Source: Streptomycetaceae bacterium
GTDB taxonomy: Bacteria > Actinomycetota > Actinomycetes > Nanopelagicales > Nanopelagicaceae
Reading direction: 5' to 3'
Length of the DNA stretch: 12,853 nt
NCBI GenBank assembly: GCA_027490415.1
Contig: JAIXYD010000054.1
Coordinates: 1 to 12,853, forward strand
Shown here: positions 1 to 6,078 of the stretch, in pieces
How the letters are laid out: each line of letters starts with the position of its first letter
Position numbering within the stretch: position 1 is the stretch's first letter
Notes under the pieces: generated by a model
Database searches by the model: none
Told to the model about the DNA's origin: nothing
Seen by the model: the letters and a program-made list of their open reading frames with translations, nothing else
Made by a program: the position numbers and the translations under genes

Positions 1-443
1 TCTGGCCCGTCTAAGAACATAGAAGAGACATATAGCGGGACCTTCTCGCGTGCTGCTCCAAGAATTTTGTAGACAGGAAGATGTGCCATCTTTCCAACGA
101 TGTCCCAGCACGCGTTATCAAAGGGAGCGTAGGAATAAATCGGTACATGGTTCCAGCGGCGATCATAGAGTTCGAAGTCCTTCATATTCTTTGCAGAATC
201 ATGAGCGCTGCGGCCGATGAAGAACGGCTTTACCTGCGACATCGTGGCCGCAGCAGCCTTGGCGTCTTGAGCGCCGAAGCCAAATGATGTTCCTTGTACG
301 CCATCTTCGGTAGTGATGGTTACAACCGTAAAGTCGGGGCGCGATCCGCCAGGAAGCTTTACCGCTGCAACTGTGTCGAGTGATTCAAGTTCATCTCCAC
401 CGCGACATGCACGAATCTCAATACTCTTTATCTTTGAAAGCAT
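1..443 (-). CDS. Enolase-superfamily (mandelate racemase-like) protein, N-terminal part, cut by window edge
   Basis: This reading frame starts at an ATG (443-441) and stays open for 147 codons to the left edge, so the 3' part lies outside the window. The protein begins MLSKIKSIEIRACRGGDE and carries the alpha+beta capping domain of the enolase superfamily. Visible features are a strand-turn segment ending in EDGVQGTSFGFG (about residues 46-57) and the diagnostic helix FDNACWDIVGKMAHLPVYK (about 109-127), followed by ILGAAREKVPLYVSS, where the barrel begins. A matching helix (FDVALWDIAGKQANLPVYK) occurs in the gene at 3378-4463, so the two look like distant paralogues. The barrel residues that bind metal and set the reaction are beyond the edge, so the substrate cannot be read; a sugar-acid dehydratase is likely from context. 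A ribosome binding site AGGGTGA (453-447) sits 3 bases before the ATG. The gene lies 75 bases downstream of the GntR regulator on the same strand, behind its own candidate promoter and palindromes. Confidence 0.9.
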   Translation of the reverse strand, partial: MLSKIKSIEIRACRGGDELESLDTVAAVKLPGGSRPDFTVVTITTEDGVQGTSFGFGAQDAKAAAATMSQVKPFFIGRSAHDSAKNMKDFELYDRRWNHVPIYSYAPFDNACWDIVGKMAHLPVYKILGAAREKVPLYVSSMFLDGP

Positions 444-463
444 CGCTCACCCTAATCTCTAAA

Positions 464-475
464 ATCCTATAGGAT
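464..475. promoter_or_regulatory. Perfect 12-bp palindrome ATCCTATAGGAT, candidate operator
   Basis: ATCCTA|TAGGAT reads identically on both strands and lies 20 bases upstream of the partial enolase-family gene. It is centred on the transcription start predicted from the candidate promoter at 476-504, a typical repressor position. A copy differing at one base (ATCCTATAGTAT) lies at 11574-11585 before the alpha/beta hydrolase gene. GntR/FadR-family regulators bind short palindromes and one is encoded next door (519-1286), so this is a reasonable operator candidate. Binding itself is inference. Confidence 0.55.
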
Positions 476-486
476 AATCTAGATTA
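475..486. promoter_or_regulatory. Perfect 12-bp palindrome TAATCTAGATTA next to the first palindrome
   Basis: TAATCT|AGATTA is a second perfect palindrome. It shares base 475 with the one at 464-475, and the two centres are 11 bases apart, about one helical turn. It contains the candidate -10 hexamer (476-481, minus strand) of the partial enolase-family gene. It could be a second operator on the same DNA face, or simply AT-rich promoter sequence. The half-site is only loosely related to the first (both have GAT ends). Confidence 0.4.
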
Positions 487-504
487 CGAAGTGGCTAAAT
501 GCAA
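476..504 (-). promoter_or_regulatory. Candidate sigma70-type promoter of the partial enolase-family gene
   Basis: On the minus strand TTGCAT (504-499) is followed, after exactly 17 bases, by TAGATT (481-476). The hexamers match the consensus at 3 of 6 and 4 of 6 positions. The start of transcription would fall near base 469, giving a leader of about 26 bases that contains the AGGGTGA ribosome binding site. The gene may also be reached by read-through from the GntR gene, since no clear terminator is visible between them. Confidence 0.35.
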
Positions 505-518
505 GCACTTTCCAGCAA

Positions 519-1286
519 TTAATTTCGTGCGGCAGCAACCGGGGAGAATCTCTTCAGCGATGACTCAATATGAGCATGCATCGCTGTTTTTGCAGCCTTA
601 GGGTTCTGCTCGAGAATTGCTTTTGCGATCGCATCATGTTCTTTGATCGCAAGTTGGCCAGAACCACTTTGGTAATACTGTTCAAATAGATTCTGTACAA
701 AATCTCCACGTGTTTCACCGTCGATGAGATGGAGCTTGTTGGCCATATAGAGGCGGAATAAATGTAGGTGGCAGTGGGTGCGTTCGTAGAAATCCGCAAC
801 TGTGTTGTTTCCGGAGATGCTTGAAATCAAGGTATGAAAACGTGAATCGTGCTCTGAGAGAGCTTGGAACTGACCGTCTCCAGCAAACTTAAGCGCTGTC
901 TTCGCGCTCTGCATCTCAGCCTTAAGTGCAGTTTTGCCAGTGTTATCAATTAATTTAGCTGCCTGCTCTGCCGCCCAAGGCTCGATCAGTAATCTAAATT
1001 GGAATAGATCGTTGAGTTCTTTAATTGAAAGAAGCTGGGTGGCCTTGTATCCCTTGAGTGGTTCTTTCGCTATGAGGCCATCAGATTCAAGGCGAGCCAG
1101 TGCCTCGCGGACAGGTGTCTGTGAAACTTCAAGTTGTACCGAGAGCGAATCTATATTGACTCGAGCTCCCGGTTCGATTTCATGATTAAAAATCATCGCT
1201 TTAATCATGTCGTAAATTTCGTCCGATAAAACAGATCTACGGGGAGTGCGTTTGGTAACGCGGGCAGCGGTCTTTTTTGTTGCCAT
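519..1286 (-). CDS. GntR family transcriptional regulator, FadR/FCD subgroup
   Basis: This 255-residue protein is a ligand-responsive DNA-binding regulator. A Lys/Arg-rich tail (residues 1-17) precedes a winged helix-turn-helix (about 18-85), in which SQTPVREALARLESDGLI (55-72) is the typical GntR recognition region. An all-helical FCD effector domain follows (about 90-235). It shows the spaced Asp/His set that binds metal and carboxylate ligands in FCD proteins: D147, H151, H217 and H239. Regulators of this group commonly sense sugar acids or other small carboxylates, which matches the dehydratase genes upstream. The ATG at 1286 gives a normal family length. A GGAGAGG ribosome site (1304-1298) lies 11 bases before it and overlaps a small hairpin. 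The gene is the last of the minus-strand unit, 38 bases after the SDR gene, and probably controls this cluster through palindromes such as 464-475. The ligand is unknown. Confidence 0.93.
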   Translation of the reverse strand: MATKKTAARVTKRTPRRSVLSDEIYDMIKAMIFNHEIEPGARVNIDSLSVQLEVSQTPVREALARLESDGLIAKEPLKGYKATQLLSIKELNDLFQFRLLIEPWAAEQAAKLIDNTGKTALKAEMQSAKTALKFAGDGQFQALSEHDSRFHTLISSISGNNTVADFYERTHCHLHLFRLYMANKLHLIDGETRGDFVQNLFEQYYQSGSGQLAIKEHDAIAKAILEQNPKAAKTAMHAHIESSLKRFSPVAAARN

Positions 1287-1297
1287 ATTCAGACCAA

Positions 1298-1317
1298 CCT
1301 CTCCATTACTTATGGAG
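1298..1317 (-). promoter_or_regulatory. Ribosome site of the GntR gene overlapping a small inverted repeat
   Basis: The inverted repeat CTCCAT (1301-1306) / ATGGAG (1312-1317) with a 5-base loop would form a 6-bp hairpin in the minus-strand transcript. Its downstream arm overlaps the GGAGAGG ribosome binding site (1304-1298) of the regulator gene. It could dampen translation of the regulator relative to the enzymes upstream. The stem is short, so this is a weak call. Confidence 0.3.
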
Positions 1318-1324
1318 CAACGGG

Positions 1325-2074
1325 TTACTTCGGAAGTCGAAGACCTTGCATGCCGCCATCTACTGCGAGAATTGTGCCAGTAGTTGAAGCCTGTCGGGGA
1401 CTTGCCAGGTAAGCAATTGCACTGGCTACCTCTTGTGCGCTCACAAGGCGACCCATTGGTTGGCGTGCCTCAAGAGCGGCCCGCTCGGCTTGTGGATCTT
1501 GTGCCTGAGCAAGTAGGCGACCCACCCAAGGAGTGTCGGCAGTTCCTGGGTTGACGCAATTAACACGAATACCTTCTTTGACGTGGTCGGCAGCCATCGC
1601 CAATGTCAGCGACATAATCGCTCCCTTGCTGGCGCTGTAGATCGCACGTTTTGGAAGGCCGGCAGTTGCTGCAATCGAACATGTATTTACGATTGCTGGA
1701 GATTTACTTTTGCGAAGCAACGGCATTGCAGCTGCACTCACGCGAGAAGTTCCGACGACGTTGATGTTCAGTACTTTGTGCCACTCTTCTTCTTTAGCAT
1801 CTTCAACAGTTCCAGTTGCACCCACTCCTGCGTTATTCGCCAGAATATCGATTACTTGTGTCTGTTTTGAAAGTTCGGCAAATGCTGCACTCACACTTAT
1901 TGGATCACCGATGTCGCATGTGATGAAGTGGGCATACGGGCTCATCGATCCCTCTTGAAGATCAAGGCCATAGACCTTCGCGCCATTGTCATGGAAGTGT
2001 TGGGCAACTGCTAACCCGATTCCCGATCCAGCACCAGTGACTACTGCAACTAATCCTTTGAATTCATCGCTCAT
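1325..2074 (-). CDS. SDR-family NAD(P)-dependent dehydrogenase, probable 2-keto-3-deoxy-L-fuconate dehydrogenase
   Basis: This 249-residue classical short-chain dehydrogenase has the nucleotide-binding motif TGAGSGIG (13-20), an Asp after the second strand (D38) that favours NAD over NADP, NNAG (80-83), and the catalytic residues S133, Y146 and K150 in YSASK. The C-terminal VDGGM is typical of sugar and sugar-acid SDRs. Because the gene directly follows L-fuconate dehydratase, the likely reaction is oxidation of C4 of 2-keto-3-deoxy-L-fuconate, as in the bacterial non-phosphorylating L-fucose route; L-fucose 1-dehydrogenase is the alternative. The chosen ATG (2074-2072) overlaps the dehydratase stop codon in an ATGA arrangement with a GAGG site about 8 bases upstream. 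A TTG seven codons earlier was not chosen because those extra residues precede the normal SDR N-terminus and lack support. The family is certain; the substrate is inferred from context. Confidence 0.9.
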   Translation of the reverse strand: MSDEFKGLVAVVTGAGSGIGLAVAQHFHDNGAKVYGLDLQEGSMSPYAHFITCDIGDPISVSAAFAELSKQTQVIDILANNAGVGATGTVEDAKEEEWHKVLNINVVGTSRVSAAAMPLLRKSKSPAIVNTCSIAATAGLPKRAIYSASKGAIMSLTLAMAADHVKEGIRVNCVNPGTADTPWVGRLLAQAQDPQAERAALEARQPMGRLVSAQEVASAIAYLASPRQASTTGTILAVDGGMQGLRLPK

Positions 2075-3378
2075 GAATTTGCCTCGTTCTTCCAATAAGA
2101 GCCACTCGGAAAAGAGTACTCATCGATACTTGCCTGATGCATCTGTGCACCAGCTCCAGGAAGTTGTGGCGCCATGTAGTAGCCACCCTTTACTGAAACC
2201 GGTTCGAGGAAGTGCTGGTGGAGATGGTCCACGAATTCAACAACGCGAGAGCTGTGATGTCCCGAGACTGCAACAGCATCCCACATTGCTAAATGTTGGA
2301 CCATCTCACACAGCCCTACACCCCCTGCATGCGGACACACTGGAACTCCAAACTTGGCAGCCATCAGTATGTTCGCAAGATTTTCATTGACGCCAGCAAC
2401 TCGTGTGGCATCGATCTGCATCACAGAAAGACCTTTGGATTGCAGTAATTGTTTAAAGATGATTCGAGAGCTTGCCATTTCGCCGGTAGCTATTGGGGTC
2501 GGTGCCACCGCAGCGGCAATCTTGGCATGACCTAAAACATCATTTGGACTCGTTGGCTCTTCGACCCAATGCAATTTGTAATCTTTAAGCGCGTTTATCC
2601 ACGTAATTGCAACATCGACATCCCACACCTGGTTAGCATCAATCGCGATCCTAAAGTTGGGGCCAACCAACTCGCGAACTTTGCCAAGTCTGCGCTGATC
2701 ATCTGCGACAGATTTTCCACACTTATATTTGATGAGCCCAAAGCCATCATCCATCGCTTTCTTGGTGAGATCGAGCATCTTCTCATCGCTATATCCAAGC
2801 CAGCCGGGGGAGGTTGTATATGCAGGAACTCCCTTGGTGCGGAGAATCTCTTCATTGGTGGCTTTTTCAGAATGCATTCGGTAGAGAATGTCGAGAGCTT
2901 CTTCGCGAGTCAGCGCATCTGTGATGTATCTGAAGTCAATGGCATCGACAATTTGCTCAGGTGTCATATCCGATAACAATTTCCACAGTGGAACACCCTT
3001 TGCTTTGGCAAAGAGATCCCACAGCGCATTGAGAACCGCGCCTGCAGCCATATGGAAAACACCGTAATCAGGGCCTAGCCAACGAATCTGGCTATCACCG
3101 CTGAGCTCTCTTGCAATTTGGCCAATGCGTGCAAAAGCGTCATCGACAGAGAGACCTTGAATTTTCGGAGTGAGCATGTCGATGGCAGCAATCTGCACAT
3201 CGTTACCTCGCCCGATAGTGAACACTAAGGAGTCGCCATGTAGACCGGCTTTGTCGGTAGTGATTCTCAAGTACGCCGCAGAATAATCTGGGTCTTGGTT
3301 CATGGCATCAGAACCATCAAGCATCTTCGATGTTGGAAAGCGAACATCGAATGATTCGATACCAATAATTTTTGTCAT
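2071..3378 (-). CDS. fucD: L-fuconate dehydratase (enolase superfamily)
   Basis: This 435-residue cytoplasmic enzyme removes water from L-fuconate to give 2-keto-3-deoxy-L-fuconate. It has the family's long form (about 440 residues; many other members are near 360-400) and its signature N-terminus, DVRFPTS followed by LDGSDAMNQDPDYSAAY and FTIGRGND. Barrel residues are all in place: the K217-Y-K219 motif, metal ligands D247, E273 and E300, the D323/H350 dyad (in MQIDATRVAG and CPHAGGVGLCE), and E381 in RVVEF. This spacing agrees within one residue with my memory of the characterised Xanthomonas enzyme and also fits the human ENOSF1 type. The ATG at 3378 overlaps the stop codon of the upstream enolase-family gene by one base (TAATG), and the stop overlaps the SDR start by four bases, so the three genes should be translated as a coupled unit. 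The family call is strong; the physiological substrate could extend to related 6-deoxy or galacto-configured acids. Confidence 0.93.
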   Translation of the reverse strand: MTKIIGIESFDVRFPTSKMLDGSDAMNQDPDYSAAYLRITTDKAGLHGDSLVFTIGRGNDVQIAAIDMLTPKIQGLSVDDAFARIGQIARELSGDSQIRWLGPDYGVFHMAAGAVLNALWDLFAKAKGVPLWKLLSDMTPEQIVDAIDFRYITDALTREEALDILYRMHSEKATNEEILRTKGVPAYTTSPGWLGYSDEKMLDLTKKAMDDGFGLIKYKCGKSVADDQRRLGKVRELVGPNFRIAIDANQVWDVDVAITWINALKDYKLHWVEEPTSPNDVLGHAKIAAAVAPTPIATGEMASSRIIFKQLLQSKGLSVMQIDATRVAGVNENLANILMAAKFGVPVCPHAGGVGLCEMVQHLAMWDAVAVSGHHSSRVVEFVDHLHQHFLEPVSVKGGYYMAPQLPGAGAQMHQASIDEYSFPSGSYWKNEANS

Positions 3379-4463
3379 TACTTCACGAACTTCTCTAAAC
3401 CTTTAGGGGTACCAGATTCTGCCCAGATGGATTCATATCCAACACCTGGACCCTTTGGTCCGTGAACATTTCCTTGAGCATCGACAAGCGCTTCGCGCTT
3501 TATCGGATTACCCCATACAAGAGATTCGTAATATGTAGTGTTCTTAATTGCCATACACAAGTGGGCACTTTCGAGTCCCATTCCGTGCACTTCTGCACGC
3601 AGGTGGTAGGCATCTGCCAGGTGAGCAATTCGCATGGCGCCAGTGAATCCTCCACGCAAGAAAGTACTTGTGCGAAGTGACGTTGCGACGCCTGTCGCTG
3701 CAAAATCCCCAGCACTCATATGTGCGCCATCTGTGACTTCACCTAAAAGGAGAGGAATGCGCACTCGCTCACCCAGCCATTTATAGGCTGTAATACTGAA
3801 TTCACGCATTGGTTCTTCATACCAAGCAAAGCCTGAGTCATAGAGTGCGTTGCCCAGGTAGACCGCATCCATGAGATCAAATCCCGCAGATCCGTCATAC
3901 ATCAACGGAACATCATCACCAACATGTGCGCGCAATTTCTCTCCGAGGAGTGCGTCCTTCTTGGCATCACCAAATGCATGCAACTTAATTGCGGGATAGC
4001 CAAGTGCGAGAGCCTGATCGGCGATATCAAGAAATTCTTCAATGGAAGAATAAGTAACAGTAGATGCATAGGCCGGAAGTGATTCACGGTATCCGCCGAG
4101 CAATTTATAAACCGGAAGATTTGCTTGCTTACCTGCGATATCCCATAAAGCAACATCAAATATATGTGTCATGTTTGGTGCAAAACGTTCGATGCGATCA
4201 AGCTCCCAGACTCGTTCCCACAAATGCTCGCGCATTAATGGATCTTGTCCGATGAATTCAGCTCTAAATCTGCGATCTACATAATCTTTGAAAATAATTC
4301 CGCGGGGAGCAGATGCAAAGCCGGTGATGCCAGCATCTGTTTCGATGACAAGCCATGCACCGGTGGTTGAGGTGTCAGGGCCTGGGATGTTTTTACGCCA
4401 GAGAGTGCCAGGTGGAAATCCAGGTCGGTCTTCTAGTACGACCTCTATATTTGTAATCTTCAT
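3378..4463 (-). CDS. Enolase-superfamily (mandelate racemase-like) sugar-acid dehydratase or isomerase, atypical active site
   Basis: This 361-residue enolase-superfamily protein opens the minus-strand unit. The capping domain covers about residues 1-125 and includes IFDVALWDIAGK (101-112) and LPVYKLLGG. The barrel follows, with the metal ligands D190 (MYDG), E216 (WYEEP) and E242 (LLGEV), spaced 26 and 26 as in mandelate racemase. The usual K-x-K is K160-L-H162, and H293 (EVHGMG) sits where the catalytic His is expected. The acidic partner normally found before the GG of strand six is replaced by Thr/Ser (T265-S266 in RTSTFLRGG). The reaction is therefore uncertain: a dehydratase acting on an aldonic or uronic acid is likely from its neighbours, but another lyase or epimerase activity is possible. 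The ATG (4463-4461) has a purine-rich site GGAGAGG about 10 bases upstream. The stop codon overlaps the fuconate dehydratase start by one base. Confidence 0.9.
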   Translation of the reverse strand: MKITNIEVVLEDRPGFPPGTLWRKNIPGPDTSTTGAWLVIETDAGITGFASAPRGIIFKDYVDRRFRAEFIGQDPLMREHLWERVWELDRIERFAPNMTHIFDVALWDIAGKQANLPVYKLLGGYRESLPAYASTVTYSSIEEFLDIADQALALGYPAIKLHAFGDAKKDALLGEKLRAHVGDDVPLMYDGSAGFDLMDAVYLGNALYDSGFAWYEEPMREFSITAYKWLGERVRIPLLLGEVTDGAHMSAGDFAATGVATSLRTSTFLRGGFTGAMRIAHLADAYHLRAEVHGMGLESAHLCMAIKNTTYYESLVWGNPIKREALVDAQGNVHGPKGPGVGYESIWAESGTPKGLEKFVK

Positions 4464-4512
4464 ATCTGCCTGCCCTCTCCACCTTTATAACGTCTTCATA
4501 ACAAGTTGGCGA

Positions 4513-4542
4513 TTTGCGCTTAAGAGGGCGCAAAACTCTTAA
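4513..4542. repeat. Two interleaved inverted repeats (A-B-A'-B' layout)
   Basis: TTTGCGC (4513-4519) pairs with GCGCAAA (4528-4534). TTAAGAG (4520-4526), which directly abuts the first arm, pairs with CTCTTAA (4536-4542). All 14 pairs are perfect. The half-sites lie 15 and 16 bases apart, so both symmetry centres fit one and a half helical turns. In DNA this could be two overlapping operators for dimeric regulators; in RNA the order A-B-A'-B' has pseudoknot topology. The first pair recalls LacI-type half-sites, but no LacI gene is in the window. Confidence 0.6.
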
Positions 4543-4555
4543 AAGAAATCTTGAA

Positions 4556-4576
4556 AATACTATACGAAATAGTATT
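4556..4576. promoter_or_regulatory. Inverted repeat AATACTAT-N5-ATAGTATT, candidate operator
   Basis: Perfect 8-base arms (4556-4563 and 4569-4576) are separated by ACGAA. The inner half-site ATAGTAT also occurs in the candidate operator at 11574-11585 and is close to ATAGGAT in the palindrome at 464-475. It lies 74 bases before the binding-protein start codon, within or beside the expected promoter. The spacing between half-sites is wider than at the other two sites, so a common binding protein is not assured. Confidence 0.5.
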
Positions 4577-4636
4577 CCCACCCCTAGTATTTCGGCAACT
4601 GGTACGACTGGCTAAAGGTGCCGTCGCCAGACCTAC

Positions 4637-4653
4637 AGAGGGGGAACACCTTG
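4637..4653 (+). promoter_or_regulatory. Ribosome binding site that selects a TTG start for the binding protein
   Basis: The purine run AGAGGGGG (4637-4644) ends six bases before TTG at 4651-4653. Translation from there gives an N-terminus of one initiator residue, three lysines and a hydrophobic stretch, which is a clean signal peptide. The in-frame GTG at 4618 would add 11 polar residues, has no comparable ribosome site, and would place this purine run inside the coding sequence. Confidence 0.75.
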
Positions 4654-5958
4654 AAGAAGAAGTACTCACTAATTGCAGCTGCTGCGGTAGCTGTAATGGC
4701 AGGTACAACAGTCATGGCGATGCCAGCTCAGGCTGCTAAGCCAAAGATCACCATCTGGGTAGATGCACCACGTCTACCAGGTGCAAAGTTGTACGCACAA
4801 ATCATGAAGAAGACAGTTGATGTAAAGGTAGAACTAAAAGCACAGGGTGAACTTGTGCAGAAAGTTTCACTCTTCAACCGTGTTAAAAAGGGTTGGCCAG
4901 ATGTAGTTTTCGGTCCACCAAATGACGTTTCAGTTCTTCGCGATGCTGCAAATGCTCGTGCACTTAACGACCTAGCTCCTGCTTCATTCTGGAAAGATAT
5001 GGAAGCTGGAAACCAGTGGTGTAAGGGTGAAGACGGCAAGTATTACTGCGTCAAGAACGACCTTGCACAGACAGTTCTTTGGGTCAATACAAAGTTGATG
5101 AAGGACTTTGGATACACAGTCCCTAAGACAATGGCTGATTTCGAAAAGATCGGTCTTGATATTGCAAAGAACCACCCAGGATATTCAGTCGGTGCACTTG
5201 GTGCACAGGGTGCATATTCATCATTCTTGTGGCCATCACAGTGCCCAGTGAACCAAGCAACTTCTGCAACAGCAGTAAAGATTGCTCCAAAGTCACCTAA
5301 GTGCACACGTGCAACCACACTCCTTAACAACCTCATCAACGCTGGCGTAATGTCAACATCTGCTCCATGGGATGCTGACTTCATCAAGGACTTTGGTGCT
5401 GCTAACAAGGTAGTTATGACAATCGGACCATCATGGTTCGGTGAGTTCGTAATCCGCCCAGCAGGATCATGGAACGTTCCAGCAGGTCAGATCACAGCGG
5501 CTCCAATGCCAATGTGGGCCGGCGAGAAAATCAACTACTCAGGTGAATGGGGCGGCGGAATTTACACCGTATCTCCACACTCTAAGTTCCCTAAAGAAGC
5601 TCTTGCATTTGCAATCTTCATGGTCAGCGACAAGCGTAACGTCGTTGATGTAGCTAACCCAGATGGCTCAAAGGGCGCACCAACATTCCCAGCATCACAA
5701 AAGGGAAATGCGTTCTGGAAGGCAAAGGTATCTTCAGACAAGTACTACGCAGCTGATCCATATCCAGCGATGCTAGAACAGTCAAAGAAGATCTTCTCTG
5801 GTGAGAAGCCTGTTTCATATGACACGAACAGCGCAATGGAAGGAGTATTCTCGAACGAACTTAAGAAATCTAAGAACGCTCAGACTGCTCTAGAAGCATT
5901 CGCTACATATGCAACAAACCTTGCAAAGCAACTCGGTTACAAGGTAGCTACTTCCTAA
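4651..5958 (+). CDS. Extracellular sugar-binding protein of an ABC importer (MalE-like, family 1)
   Basis: This 435-residue secreted protein captures the sugar and delivers it to the two permeases encoded next. It starts with a classical signal peptide: KKK, a hydrophobic Ala/Val core, and PAQA, with probable cleavage after A28 before AKPKITIWVDAPR. No lipobox cysteine is present, which is unusual for a solute-binding protein in a Gram-positive cell. The mature part has the family's opening strand, the polar start of lobe one (PDVVFGPPND), and the late GEWGGGIYTVSPHSKFPKEALAF segment seen in maltose-type binding proteins. Four cysteines form two close pairs (WCKGEDGKYYC, and QCPVNQ with PKCTRA) that could be disulfides. 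Codon choice is noticeably uniform, with Lys mostly AAG, Thr ACA and Pro CCA, which suggests high expression. The gene is separated from the permeases by a strong hairpin. The ligand is not readable from sequence; a 6-deoxyhexose or glycan fragment is inferred from the neighbours. Confidence 0.92.
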   Translation: MKKKYSLIAAAAVAVMAGTTVMAMPAQAAKPKITIWVDAPRLPGAKLYAQIMKKTVDVKVELKAQGELVQKVSLFNRVKKGWPDVVFGPPNDVSVLRDAANARALNDLAPASFWKDMEAGNQWCKGEDGKYYCVKNDLAQTVLWVNTKLMKDFGYTVPKTMADFEKIGLDIAKNHPGYSVGALGAQGAYSSFLWPSQCPVNQATSATAVKIAPKSPKCTRATTLLNNLINAGVMSTSAPWDADFIKDFGAANKVVMTIGPSWFGEFVIRPAGSWNVPAGQITAAPMPMWAGEKINYSGEWGGGIYTVSPHSKFPKEALAFAIFMVSDKRNVVDVANPDGSKGAPTFPASQKGNAFWKAKVSSDKYYAADPYPAMLEQSKKIFSGEKPVSYDTNSAMEGVFSNELKKSKNAQTALEAFATYATNLAKQLGYKVATS

Positions 5959-5974
5959 GTAGATAAGTAATGGA

Positions 5975-6012
5975 GGGGCGCGTTGGCCGACTCGTATCGG
6001 CCAACGCGCTCC
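5975..6012 (+). terminator. Large GC-rich stem-loop after the binding-protein gene (attenuator or mRNA stabiliser)
   Basis: A perfect 13-bp stem (5978-5990 with 5997-6009; left arm GCGCGTTGGCCGA) closes a six-base loop. It can extend by three more pairs, one of them G-U, to 5975/6012. It begins 17 bases after the stop codon. No run of T follows, so it is not a standard intrinsic terminator. A hairpin here, between binding-protein and permease genes, is a common way to protect the 5' transcript and lower downstream expression, so that more binding protein than permease is made. Confidence 0.75.
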
Positions 6013-6078
6013 GACTTACTTTCACGAATTATCAGAATTTGTTTTCACGCAATACGATTTTGAGGAGTTTGTCCGACA

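Larger units (their letters stand above)
4464..4650. promoter_or_regulatory. Divergent intergenic control region between the catabolic and transport units
   Basis: This 187-base stretch separates two operons that point away from each other, so both promoters should lie in it. It holds two interleaved inverted repeats (4513-4542), a separate inverted repeat (4556-4576) and the ribosome site of the binding-protein gene. TATAAA on the minus strand (4489-4484) resembles a -10 box for the leftward unit, but it has no convincing -35 and would start transcription inside the ribosome site. TAGTAT occurs at 4570-4575 and 4585-4590 and could be a -10 for the rightward unit, again without a clear -35. 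I could not settle either start. Confidence 0.6.

Noticed and set aside
1289..1306. Five-codon leader peptide (ATG to TGA) before the GntR gene on the minus strand
   Set aside because: Short ATG-stop stretches occur by chance and nothing such as repeated codons or an attenuator structure supports it.
2075..2095. Longer SDR N-terminus from a TTG seven codons upstream
   Set aside because: The ATG at 2074 overlaps the preceding stop codon, has a GAGG site at good spacing and gives the normal SDR N-terminus; the extension would lie wholly inside the upstream gene.
4484..4489. TATAAA on the minus strand as the -10 box of the leftward operon
   Set aside because: No plausible -35 at 16-18 bases, and transcription would start inside the ribosome binding site while the start is not leaderless.
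4618..4650. GTG start 11 codons upstream for the sugar-binding protein
   Set aside because: It would put polar residues before the signal peptide and lacks a ribosome site, whereas the TTG at 4651 is preceded by a strong purine run and yields a clean signal peptide.
5975..6012. Stem-loop read as a full intrinsic terminator ending the operon
   Set aside because: No T run follows, and the permeases that must work with the binding protein lie directly downstream without a convincing strong promoter.
6020..6049. Direct repeat TTTCACG (6020-6026 and 6043-6049) as a regulator site
   Set aside because: Only seven bases, no symmetry, and no second occurrence near another gene of the cluster; too weak to call.
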